Assembly: GCA_015180985.1 (NCBI GenBank)
Contig: CP054185.1
Span: 62,001-126,000, forward strand
DNA: 64,000 bases
Direction: 5' to 3'
From: Flammeovirgaceae bacterium
GTDB taxonomy: Bacteria > Bacteroidota > Bacteroidia > Cytophagales > Cyclobacteriaceae
Shown here: in pieces, positions 10,955 through 19,107 of the stretch
How positions within the stretch are numbered: position 1 is the first letter of the stretch
How the letters are laid out: every line of letters begins with the position of its first letter
The notes under the pieces: model-generated
Databases searched by the model: none
What the model saw: the letters and a program-made list of their open reading frames with translations, nothing else
Told to the model about the DNA's origin: nothing
Position numbers and translations under genes: made by a program

Positions 10955-12064
10955 TTATTTCTTCAGGTAATTGAGCATTAAACGGGCTGTTTGCTCCGAT
11001 GCCGAACCGGTATCGAGCAAGTTTATTACCTGCTGATAGCCTTCAATTATTTGATTGCGATAAATCGTATCCTGAAGAATCCGGCTCAGTTCCAGAATAA
11101 TTTCTTCGGCATTCGCATGGGTTTGAATCAGTTCTTTTACTACTTCACGTCCTGCAATAAGATTAACCAGCGAGATAAAGGGCACCCGGATAAGCCGTTT
11201 ACCGATTTGGTAACTAACCGGACTCGTCTTATACACCACCACCTGGGGAACTCTAAACAAACACGTCTCCAAGGTAGCCGTACCCGAAGTTACCACTGCC
11301 GCTTTTGCATAGGCGAGCAAATCGTACGTTGACCCGGTAAGCAACTTTACGTTTGGTAATTGCCTGAGCGGGCTGTACAGAACTTCATCCAGGTTATCGA
11401 CACGGGCAGTAATAAATTGATAATCAGGAAATTTAATAGCTACTTCGGCCAAAACCGGCACCAACCGGCTTACCTCCTGCTTTCGGCTGCCTGGCAATAA
11501 CGCAATAACATTGGAGGATGACCGGTTGTAGTTACGTAAAAAATCAGGATCAGTCCGATGTGCTTTTACAGCATCAAGCACCGGGTTTCCCACATAATCA
11601 ACGTCCCAATGGAATTTTTTAAAAAAATCTTTTTCAAAAGGCAGGATAACAAACATCTTATCGACTACTGCTTTTAATTTCGTGGCCCTACTTTGGTTCC
11701 ATGCCCATACTTTTGGTGAAATATACCAGAACACCCGAAAGCCCTTTGCCCTGGCAAAGCGGGCAATGCGCAGGTTAAACCCGGCATAGTCAATTAACAC
11801 AACAGCATCGGGGTTAAATGTAAGTATGTCCCGTTTACACTGCTTCAGTTTATCATAAATGGTTTTCAGGTTTGCAAGTACCTCGGCAAAACCCATAAAT
11901 GCCAGTTGACGGTAATGAACGGTTAACGCCATGCCGGCCTGTTCCATGGCGTCACCGCCAAAGCCCCGGCATTTCAGGTTGGGATTAAGTTTTCGTAAAG
12001 AAAAAATCAGGTTGCTGCCGTGTAAATCGCCCGACCGTTCACCTGCAACAAAATAGAATTTCAC
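10955..12064 (-). CDS. lpxB: Lipid-A-disaccharide synthase
   Basis: LpxB joins UDP-2,3-diacylglucosamine and lipid X to form the lipid A disaccharide at the inner face of the inner membrane. The 369-residue protein begins with FVAGERSGDLHGSNLI, the GT19 family start, and has VDYVGNPVLDA and LLPGSRKQEV, which belong to the nucleotide-sugar binding half. The length is typical. The start codon is GTG at 12062-12064. It lies 15 bp behind queD and is probably co-transcribed with it. Its presence shows a Gram-negative outer membrane with lipid A. Confidence 0.96.
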   Translation of the reverse strand: MKFYFVAGERSGDLHGSNLIFSLRKLNPNLKCRGFGGDAMEQAGMALTVHYRQLAFMGFAEVLANLKTIYDKLKQCKRDILTFNPDAVVLIDYAGFNLRIARFARAKGFRVFWYISPKVWAWNQSRATKLKAVVDKMFVILPFEKDFFKKFHWDVDYVGNPVLDAVKAHRTDPDFLRNYNRSSSNVIALLPGSRKQEVSRLVPVLAEVAIKFPDYQFITARVDNLDEVLYSPLRQLPNVKLLTGSTYDLLAYAKAAVVTSGTATLETCLFRVPQVVVYKTSPVSYQIGKRLIRVPFISLVNLIAGREVVKELIQTHANAEEIILELSRILQDTIYRNQIIEGYQQVINLLDTGSASEQTARLMLNYLKK

Positions 12065-12079
12065 AATGCCAAGGTAAGG

Positions 12080-12499
12080 CTATTCGCCAAAGTACTCAAC
12101 ATAATTGCGGGGCGTTTCATAAAGCCGTATGGCGTGCAGAGTTCCATACGATGTAATTTTAGGAATCTCCAGGTTTAGTATATCCCAAATACCTTTTACC
12201 AGGTTTTCGCAACTGGCAAGTTTGCCCTGCATAAAATCAACATCAAGATTTAGATTCTTATGATCCAGTTTCTCAATGACTTTCCCGCGGATTAGCGTGC
12301 TTAGCTTTTTCAAATCAACTACAAAACCGGTTTCAGGGTCAGGCAGGCCTTTTACGGTAACAATCAATTCAAAGTTATGGCCGTGCCAGTTTTCATTAGC
12401 ACAAGGGCCGAAAACGGCCAGGTTCGTTTCTTTAGACCAGGCCGGGTTGTAAAGCTTATGGGCAGCGTTAAAATGTTCTTTGCGTGAAACGTAAAACAT
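12080..12499 (-). CDS. queD: 6-pyruvoyl-tetrahydropterin synthase / 6-carboxytetrahydropterin synthase family
   Basis: The protein (139 residues from the chosen start) belongs to the QueD/PTPS family, which converts dihydroneopterin triphosphate to 6-carboxytetrahydropterin in queuosine synthesis. Zinc ligands are visible in FNAAHKL and WHGHNFEL, and the catalytic cysteine is in FGPCANENW. The open frame extends six codons further to a TTG, but that codon lies in the T-run of the preceding terminator, so the ATG at 12497-12499 is preferred; MFYVSRKEHFNAAHKL is a normal family start. An exact TAnnTTTG lies 3 bases before it. queE, another gene of the pathway, is 10 kb away on the same strand. 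Confidence 0.92.
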   Translation of the reverse strand: MFYVSRKEHFNAAHKLYNPAWSKETNLAVFGPCANENWHGHNFELIVTVKGLPDPETGFVVDLKKLSTLIRGKVIEKLDHKNLNLDVDFMQGKLASCENLVKGIWDILNLEIPKITSYGTLHAIRLYETPRNYVEYFGE

Positions 12500-12502
12500 G
12501 CC

Positions 12503-12510
12503 CAAATATA
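12503..12510 (-). promoter_or_regulatory. Promoter -7 element of queD-lpxB
   Basis: On the minus strand the bases read TATATTTG, an exact TAnnTTTG match. It sits between the T-run of the upstream terminator and the queD ATG, with three bases to the ATG. This predicts transcription starting at the start codon. A -33 TTG is not seen; the expected region falls inside the terminator hairpin. Confidence 0.5.
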
Positions 12511-12515
12511 GACAC

Positions 12516-12546
12516 AAAAAAAGAGGCTGCCTGCGGGCAGCCTCTT
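12516..12546 (-). terminator. Intrinsic terminator of the SusC/SusD operon
   Basis: An 11-bp perfect stem (AAGAGGCTGCC at 12521-12531 with GGCAGCCTCTT at 12536-12546, loop TGCG) is followed on the minus strand by seven T. It lies 21 bp beyond the stop of the lipoprotein gene at 12568 and insulates the uptake operon from queD. Confidence 0.95.
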
Positions 12547-12567
12547 CAAAGATAAAGTCGAATTAGA

Positions 12568-13929
12568 TTAAGGAAGTTTCTCCAGTCTTAAGTAAACCCT
12601 GCGGAACCAGGTACAATATCCGTTGCGTCTGCCGTATTCATCGGCATCGTCATCCACGGCTATGGTAAACACCTGGCCAGGGGTTAAACCATCCTGGTCA
12701 ATGCGGTAGTAACCGCGGTTCGGAATGGTATAGCGCGGAAGACCAAAACGCAAGGTGTTATTTCCGGCAAATGTACCGGCCAACGGAGTAACCATATAGA
12801 ACTCGCGTTGCGAAGTACAATCCACACCGCTGTTAATCAACGGTACGAAAACTGTCCCAAGGTTAGCGTTCGTAGCACCAGCCATGCCCATACCATTACC
12901 CGGGCCCGGAGGGCCAAAGGCACTGGTCAGGGTTGTTAAGGCGGCAGCCGGCAAACCCGGGTTCGGACCACCTTCCAGGTTAATACGCATGGTTATAGTC
13001 TGCCCCCTGTAGGTACAGGTAAACTGACGCTCAGTGGGCAACCCACCGGGAACAGTAGCCAGGGTAACCGTTTGGGTAGAATCAGTGGCTGATGAACCAA
13101 ATATAAACGGCTTAACCATGTAATTAGGAATGCTCTGGTGGAGTTCCAGGTTATGGTTAGGCGACCACACCGCCATTTGGGTCATCCGGTATGTACCCGT
13201 ATAAGCTGTTGCGCTGAACGGGTTAGTAGCCTGACGAACCGTAATGGTGTAAAAGTAAGGCGCATTGTAAAACTGCCCTGCCGTTACGTTAGGTGTCATG
13301 TTGGCTTCCTCAGGATTCCCCAGGCTGGGAGAGGTAACTGTTTGCGCATTGGCCACAGTAAAGGTACGGCCATCCGTTAAGCGAGCCTTCCAGCGAAGCA
13401 AAATCTGGTCACCAAGAGCCAAGCTGCCCGGGTAAGCAACACACGGACAAACATCCGGATAGATGTTTGAACAATCCACTCCCGGTATTCCATCAGGATC
13501 AGTTGTAAGGGTGGCCAGTGCAGTCTGAATCTGAGCGGCCGTAATGCGAACAGCTCCTGAACGGAGGTATTCCGAATAGGTAGGCTGGGGAACAGCAGCC
13601 AGGTTCATAGCGGATGCCGGAATTGTGGTTACCAGCACTTCATCCGTAATTAAACCGGTACCTCCGTTACGATGCGTGGCATAAAATTCCACTTCTTCCA
13701 ACAAGGCGCCTTTTTCCTCATCAACGGATTCGAAAACAAACTCAACAGCCGAATTGGCCAGATCATTAAATTCCAATACGTTCGATGTGACCTTGTAAAT
13801 CCGCAAATAATGACCACTTGTACGATCATCATACGGTAGCGGGTACAGGCTCTCGTCACGGCAGGCTATTGTAACCATGCCGGCCACCAGCACCACACCT
13901 AAAATATATTTCTTCAAGTTCATAGTCAT
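12568..13929 (-). CDS. Outer-membrane-associated lipoprotein of the SusC/SusD operon, unknown ligand
   Basis: The 453-residue protein has a type II signal peptide with lipobox TIAC, Cys23 being the lipidated residue. The rest is rich in beta strands, Thr, Asn and Pro, with cysteines in CSNIYPDVCPC and toward the C-terminus. I do not recognise a named domain; small third lipoproteins beside SusC/SusD pairs commonly bind the same ligand at the cell surface, and that role is inferred here. It is the last gene of the operon: the SusD-type gene ends 12 bp upstream and an intrinsic terminator follows. Two in-frame ATGs (13929 and 13923) are possible starts. Confidence 0.8.
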   Translation of the reverse strand: MTMNLKKYILGVVLVAGMVTIACRDESLYPLPYDDRTSGHYLRIYKVTSNVLEFNDLANSAVEFVFESVDEEKGALLEEVEFYATHRNGGTGLITDEVLVTTIPASAMNLAAVPQPTYSEYLRSGAVRITAAQIQTALATLTTDPDGIPGVDCSNIYPDVCPCVAYPGSLALGDQILLRWKARLTDGRTFTVANAQTVTSPSLGNPEEANMTPNVTAGQFYNAPYFYTITVRQATNPFSATAYTGTYRMTQMAVWSPNHNLELHQSIPNYMVKPFIFGSSATDSTQTVTLATVPGGLPTERQFTCTYRGQTITMRINLEGGPNPGLPAAALTTLTSAFGPPGPGNGMGMAGATNANLGTVFVPLINSGVDCTSQREFYMVTPLAGTFAGNNTLRFGLPRYTIPNRGYYRIDQDGLTPGQVFTIAVDDDADEYGRRNGYCTWFRRVYLRLEKLP

Positions 13930-13941
13930 GTCTATTAAAGG

Positions 13942-15750
13942 TTAAAAATCAAGGTTGGTGGTATTCGTATCCCAGAAAATTTTACCCTCCAAATCAGTCT
14001 TTTGCTGAATCTGGTTATTCAGGTTAGCTGCATTGGCAGGATACCAGAACGAACGCGGAAACGCACCCGGTACCGGATTTTGCGTGGGCTGCATACCAGT
14101 CGGACGGCCAGTTCTGCGGTAGAGGTTATAGGCCTCAACACCGTTACCGTATAGTGCAATCCAGTACTCACGGGCCAGGTAGTTCAACGCATTGGCTGCT
14201 GAAGAATTAAATGCAAATACGGCAGCGGTTACATAATTGTTTACATCCGTAGTATAGGTTGCAGCAGGGTAAAATCCATTAATGGTACCTGCTTCAGTAG
14301 GAGCCGCTGCAACGGGGGTTGTACCATACGTACCGTTTACAGCCCAGTCGCGCACATCAGCCATCGAAGCACGAATACCTTCCTCAAAATGCTGTACAGC
14401 CGTTAAAGGCGTAGTAGCACCTAAACGAAGGTTCGCCTCAGAAAGCATAAACTGTACGAAGGAGCGCATCATAATGGGCTGGAAGCCCGCACCGCGCATA
14501 CCTACACCCGCGCTAACACCTGTATTCACGTTAGCATCAAAACGTCCTCCTGAAGGATACGCCCCCCAGGCTGTACGCAATAAGCCGTCCGGAGGGATCC
14601 CCTGGTTATCCTGATGATCACGACCCCAATAGCCGCGGTCAGTCGGGTAACAAAAGGTTCGTCCCCAGGCCGGATCAGTCGGATCAACGGAAGGCTGACC
14701 TGCCTGTTCACCCATGGGAGGGATACCCGCTACATCGTTGGGTACAATGGCAGAACCCGTAGATATCGGATAATGCGAAGGAACATTTTCAGTTAAACAA
14801 CGAATCTGGTTAGCATCCGTACTGTTAGCGTTGGTCTGGCGATAGAAATAGAAACGAATTCTTGGATCTCCCGGATCACCACCGCGGTGGGTTGCATCGT
14901 ACCCGTGAAACATGTGCCAGATGAGCCAGTTCGACATATAGTTTCCACCACCGGCAGGGTAGTTGGCTACAAACCTGGGGTGCCGGGAATCTGGTGCAGA
15001 GGCGTTGGTTCCATAACGGAAAACAAAATTCTGATTTGCAGCGGCAATCAAACCGCCCGGATCGGCAATCACAGCATTTAACTCAGTTACATCTCCTGTG
15101 TTCAGGTAAATCTTAAGCAAAAGCGTATTGGCTAACCGAACCCAGCTACCGTAGCTGTTATTGTAGTACATATCGGTAATTGCCGGGGCAACCGGGTTTT
15201 GTAAACCACCGGCTGTTGTAAGCGGGGTGGTCAAATCCAGTTTGGCTTGCTCTAACAGCGCAATGGCCTGATCATACACATCCTGCTCATCATCCGGTAC
15301 CGGATTAAAGTTACCGGAACCCTGAAACGCCTGGGAGAACGGCACATCGCCAAAGAAATCAACCAGCAGAGTCAGGGTATAGGCTGAAATCACGCGGGCA
15401 ATTCCGGCATGGCGCATATAACCCGCAGCTTCAACCGAAGGAATAAGCGCATTAGCCTCTACAAGAATACCGGCATACGCTGTTGACCAAATACCATTAA
15501 AGTCTTCCGGGCGAACAGAGTTTTGATACTCTGTACCAGCTCCGTTTTGCAACCGGGTTTGCTGCATCCCATTGGAACTCGCAGCCTGGAACATGCCCGC
15601 CAGGTTTATTTGCAATGTATTTAAAACTAAACTTGGTAATTCCTGTCCTGGCTGTAAGGCGTTCGGGTTTTCACGCAGGTCAAGCGTACATGACGCGCCC
15701 ATAACCAAGGCCAGCGAAAGCAATACTATTTTAATGTATTTCATTTTCAT
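13942..15750 (-). CDS. SusD/RagB-family nutrient-binding outer-membrane lipoprotein
   Basis: This 602-residue protein has a lipoprotein signal with lipobox GASC (Cys21) and a helical, tetratricopeptide-like body typical of SusD proteins, in particular the SusD-like subgroup with NPNALQPGQ after the lipid anchor and DFFGDVPFSQAF near residue 130. A C-terminal helix pair with LSEANLRLG and LAREYWIALYGNGVEAYNLY is also characteristic. SusD lipoproteins form the lid on the SusC channel and capture ligand before TonB-driven import. The pair lies SusC first, 14 bp apart, in the usual order. Without carbohydrate-active enzymes nearby, the ligand could be a peptide or another nutrient rather than a glycan. 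Confidence 0.93.
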   Translation of the reverse strand: MKMKYIKIVLLSLALVMGASCTLDLRENPNALQPGQELPSLVLNTLQINLAGMFQAASSNGMQQTRLQNGAGTEYQNSVRPEDFNGIWSTAYAGILVEANALIPSVEAAGYMRHAGIARVISAYTLTLLVDFFGDVPFSQAFQGSGNFNPVPDDEQDVYDQAIALLEQAKLDLTTPLTTAGGLQNPVAPAITDMYYNNSYGSWVRLANTLLLKIYLNTGDVTELNAVIADPGGLIAAANQNFVFRYGTNASAPDSRHPRFVANYPAGGGNYMSNWLIWHMFHGYDATHRGGDPGDPRIRFYFYRQTNANSTDANQIRCLTENVPSHYPISTGSAIVPNDVAGIPPMGEQAGQPSVDPTDPAWGRTFCYPTDRGYWGRDHQDNQGIPPDGLLRTAWGAYPSGGRFDANVNTGVSAGVGMRGAGFQPIMMRSFVQFMLSEANLRLGATTPLTAVQHFEEGIRASMADVRDWAVNGTYGTTPVAAAPTEAGTINGFYPAATYTTDVNNYVTAAVFAFNSSAANALNYLAREYWIALYGNGVEAYNLYRRTGRPTGMQPTQNPVPGAFPRSFWYPANAANLNNQIQQKTDLEGKIFWDTNTTNLDF

Positions 15751-15764
15751 TTAGGGTTAAAAGG

Positions 15765-18700
15765 TTAGAACGATACCCGCAATACAACACCATAACGCCT
15801 CATGCTGGGGCCTGTCAGGTAGTCAAAACCGATACCTCCGTTAACACCCAGGCTGGATACTTCCGGATCAAAGTTCACGTACTTAGGCACGTTAACCGCA
15901 TTAAACCAGAGGTTATTGCCGGTAAATATGATGGAGGCACTCTTAATCGGGGTTTTGCTTAACAGCGATTTAGGCAAGGTGTAACCAAGGTTCACTTCGC
16001 GAAGGCGGATGGTGGTTACATCAAACACGCTGTTGTCGTTACGACCAAAGAACTGTGAGTTAAAGCCGTAGTCAGCTGCCGTAATCTGGATGTCGTTTGG
16101 AGCATAAATAGGGTCGCCATCGGTATCCACACCAATCTGCTTCACGCCAGGCAGGATAAAGATCTGGTCGCGGTCAAAGTTATCACGACCAGCCAATACA
16201 CCCCGTGCCAGCAAGCCGGCAGGTGTCCAAGCCACCATTTGTCCACCATGACGGTAATCAAACTGGAAACTCAGCGATATCCCTTTAAAGGAGAAGTTAT
16301 TGATCAACGTGGTCAGGTGCTTAGGGTTCGGATCGCCCAGTTCGCCAATCTGCGGAGCGATTACGTGAAGGCCGTCTGAACCTACAACGCGATTACCATC
16401 CGGATCTTTCAAAATGGTAGTTCCTTTAATGATGTTCATCGGTCTGCCCGGAACGGCAAAGTTACCCAGGTCAGTAAAGCCTGAAAGCGCGATTTCATCC
16501 AATCCTACACCCAGCGAAACAACCTCTGTTCTGATGAGGGTAAAGTTAAGGGTTACATCCCACTGGAATCCCGAAGAAAGTTTAATGGGCGTTCCGGTGA
16601 TGATGGCTTCAATTCCCTTGTTATCAATTTTACCTTGATTCAACAGGGTGCTGGTAAAGCCGGTTGATGGATCAATCGGTGCATTAACAATACCTTCGAG
16701 GGTTCTCCTGTTAAACGCTGTAAGGTCTACAGCTATCCTTTCATTAAGCAGTTTCGCTTCAATACCTGCTTCAATCTCCTGATATAACTCGGGTTTCAGG
16801 TTAAGGTTACCCAGGAAATTGCTAATCTGGTGTGTTGAAATTACGTTGTTACCGGCATCAACAAAGGAACGGGCATTGGATGCAATCACAGTGCGGGTTC
16901 CGTAGGGAGCCGGGTAGTTTGCCGATGTTCCTACACCAACGCGCGCTTTGAGGAAATTAAGCGTATTCGATTTCAGGTTGCTAAAGGCATCGGTAGCAAT
17001 GAACGAAGCGCTTACGGAAGGATAAAACTGTGAATTATTTCCTTTTTCCAAAGCCGATGACCAGTCATTCCGGCCGGTCAGGTTCAGGTATGCAAAGTCC
17101 TTATAACCGAGAACAACTTCAGCATACGTTCCATACAACTGACTTTCGGATGTTGATTCGAAGAATCTGCCGTCAAAAGCCGCACTATTTGGTGCTGATG
17201 TATTGAAGTTACTGTGCCGGAAGAAACCGAATACAATCTGGTTTTCAGAATAGATACCGTTTCGATCAAACCGGTCATTACGGGCATTCAACCCAACCAG
17301 ACCTTTCAAAGAAATATCACTGGATATTTCGCGCTGCAACGAGAAAATTAGGTCGTGGTTCCAGATGGTATTCTGAATAGACTGTGTTTGGTAAACACCG
17401 TTATTAATTACCTGATAGGTAGGGCCAATACCTTTGTTATACTGCCGGCTTTGGTTTTGCGTATAAGTGTCAAGACCTACCCGGTATTGCAACGACATGT
17501 TTTCGTTGAAATCATAGGTGAAACTTGAGCTACTGAAAAACCTGTCCGTCACATCAGTTTCCAATGTGTATTTGGCAATCCAACGCGCACTGGGAATGTC
17601 ATTTGGACCCCGGTACCATACAGATTTGTGCTCTTCCGGGGTTTCAAAAGGAAACAGGTCCGTATCATTTATATCCAGGTTTCTCGGGGTATAGAGAAAG
17701 TTGGCATATAATGAAGGAACACCACCAAAAGAAGCACCACCACCGGTAGCACCGTTAAGCGGAGGCGTCTGGAAATCGCTGTTGGAGTACATGAACGATG
17801 AGCGAACTGTAAACTTATCCGTTACAGAACCATTAAAACCTATGGAGGCGTTTACACGGGTAAGGTCGTTACCGGGGGCATAGCCCTCCTCTGTAGTATA
17901 GCCCAACGATGCGGTAATGTTCATTTTCTGGCCCCCTCCTGTAACTGTTAGGGCAGTGTTTGAAATCATGCCTTTTCTAAAGAACCGGCCCACGCTGGGT
18001 GCCGCTTCCCACGGAATGCGCTTCCAATAGGTTTGGCTGGCAAATGGCAACCTTAACGCAGGATCGGATAAGAACTGATACGGATGCCCGATGGAGTCGA
18101 ACTCATCAAAGTGCGCACCCCAGTTGCTAAAGAAGTTACCATATAGCTGCTGAAAACCATTGCCGTAGTCATTCTGAAATTCAGGCAGGGAGGCAATCTC
18201 ATTTTGAGCAAGTGTTTGCTGGAATGTTACTTCCGGGGTTTTCTTCTTTCCTGAACCTGCTTTGGTGGTTACGAGAATAACACCGTTACGACCCTGTGTT
18301 CCATAAAGCGCTGTGGCAGCAAGCCCCTTCAACACACTAATGCTCTCAATGGTGTTGGGATCCAAATCCTGAAAGCGGCTTGTAGCAGTTGCTGCACCCC
18401 CGGTAGTAAATCCGGATTGGTCGTTTGTACTGGAGTTAAAAGGTACTCCATCAACCACCCACAAGGGTTGGGTATTACCCGTAATGGTTGAATAGCCCCG
18501 GATGTTAATCTGGGCACCGGTACCGGTTGTACCGCCCACGGGATTAATTACAACCCCCGGAATTTTCCCCTGCAACACGCGGGAAATGTCACCAATCGGT
18601 CGGGCGGCTATCTGCTCTGAACCCACCGAGGTAACAGCATAACCCAACGCTTTCTTATCGCGGGCAATACCTTGCGAGGTAACAACCACTTCAGACAACT

Positions 18701-18998
18701 GAGTTACGTCAAGCGCCAGGGAAACATCAACCACTGACCGCTCACCGATTGGCACCTCCTGTGTTTGGAGACCAATGAAAGAGAAAACCAGCGACCCTCC
18801 GGAGGAAGGAACACTGATTGTGTAACGGCCGTCTGCATCCGTTACCGTACCCGTTGCCGTGCCTTTCACAACAACGTTCACGCCAGGTAAGGCCGATCCA
18901 TCTTCCGTGGACGTTACCCTACCCGATACCGTTCGCTCCTGTGCCCACACCGTGAACACAAACGCTAACGAGAAGCATAGTAGTAAAAACTTCTTCAT
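15765..18998 (-). CDS. SusC/RagA-family TonB-linked outer-membrane receptor
   Basis: The 1077-residue protein has a Sec signal peptide ending near VWAQ, then a carboxypeptidase-D regulatory-like domain (residues about 22-100, RTVSGRVTSTEDGSALPGVN), a plug domain with IRGYSTITGNTQPLWVVDG and a large C-terminal beta-barrel ending in an aromatic residue (VVLRVSF). This is the domain order of the SusC family: a TonB-dependent transporter that imports the ligand captured by the SusD lipoprotein. It is the first gene of the three-gene uptake operon. The 109 bp upstream are AT-rich; a near match TTAATTTG is seen at 19035-19042, but a full promoter is not convincing. No anti-sigma/ECF pair adjoins it. 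Confidence 0.96.
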   Translation of the reverse strand: MKKFLLLCFSLAFVFTVWAQERTVSGRVTSTEDGSALPGVNVVVKGTATGTVTDADGRYTISVPSSGGSLVFSFIGLQTQEVPIGERSVVDVSLALDVTQLSEVVVTSQGIARDKKALGYAVTSVGSEQIAARPIGDISRVLQGKIPGVVINPVGGTTGTGAQINIRGYSTITGNTQPLWVVDGVPFNSSTNDQSGFTTGGAATATSRFQDLDPNTIESISVLKGLAATALYGTQGRNGVILVTTKAGSGKKKTPEVTFQQTLAQNEIASLPEFQNDYGNGFQQLYGNFFSNWGAHFDEFDSIGHPYQFLSDPALRLPFASQTYWKRIPWEAAPSVGRFFRKGMISNTALTVTGGGQKMNITASLGYTTEEGYAPGNDLTRVNASIGFNGSVTDKFTVRSSFMYSNSDFQTPPLNGATGGGASFGGVPSLYANFLYTPRNLDINDTDLFPFETPEEHKSVWYRGPNDIPSARWIAKYTLETDVTDRFFSSSSFTYDFNENMSLQYRVGLDTYTQNQSRQYNKGIGPTYQVINNGVYQTQSIQNTIWNHDLIFSLQREISSDISLKGLVGLNARNDRFDRNGIYSENQIVFGFFRHSNFNTSAPNSAAFDGRFFESTSESQLYGTYAEVVLGYKDFAYLNLTGRNDWSSALEKGNNSQFYPSVSASFIATDAFSNLKSNTLNFLKARVGVGTSANYPAPYGTRTVIASNARSFVDAGNNVISTHQISNFLGNLNLKPELYQEIEAGIEAKLLNERIAVDLTAFNRRTLEGIVNAPIDPSTGFTSTLLNQGKIDNKGIEAIITGTPIKLSSGFQWDVTLNFTLIRTEVVSLGVGLDEIALSGFTDLGNFAVPGRPMNIIKGTTILKDPDGNRVVGSDGLHVIAPQIGELGDPNPKHLTTLINNFSFKGISLSFQFDYRHGGQMVAWTPAGLLARGVLAGRDNFDRDQIFILPGVKQIGVDTDGDPIYAPNDIQITAADYGFNSQFFGRNDNSVFDVTTIRLREVNLGYTLPKSLLSKTPIKSASIIFTGNNLWFNAVNVPKYVNFDPEVSSLGVNGGIGFDYLTGPSMRRYGVVLRVSF

Positions 18999-19107
18999 AG
19001 GTTAGTTTTAGGTTAAACAATCGTTTTAAAGTTCCAAATTAAATGATGTTGGGTAAAAATTAAAATAACAGGCAAAGGATTTTCAACCAAATAATATTTG
19101 GTAATCC

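Noticed and set aside
12500-12517. N-terminal extension of the QueD frame upstream of the ATG at 12499
   Set aside because: The extension begins at TTG inside the T-run of a terminator and adds residues that the family lacks.
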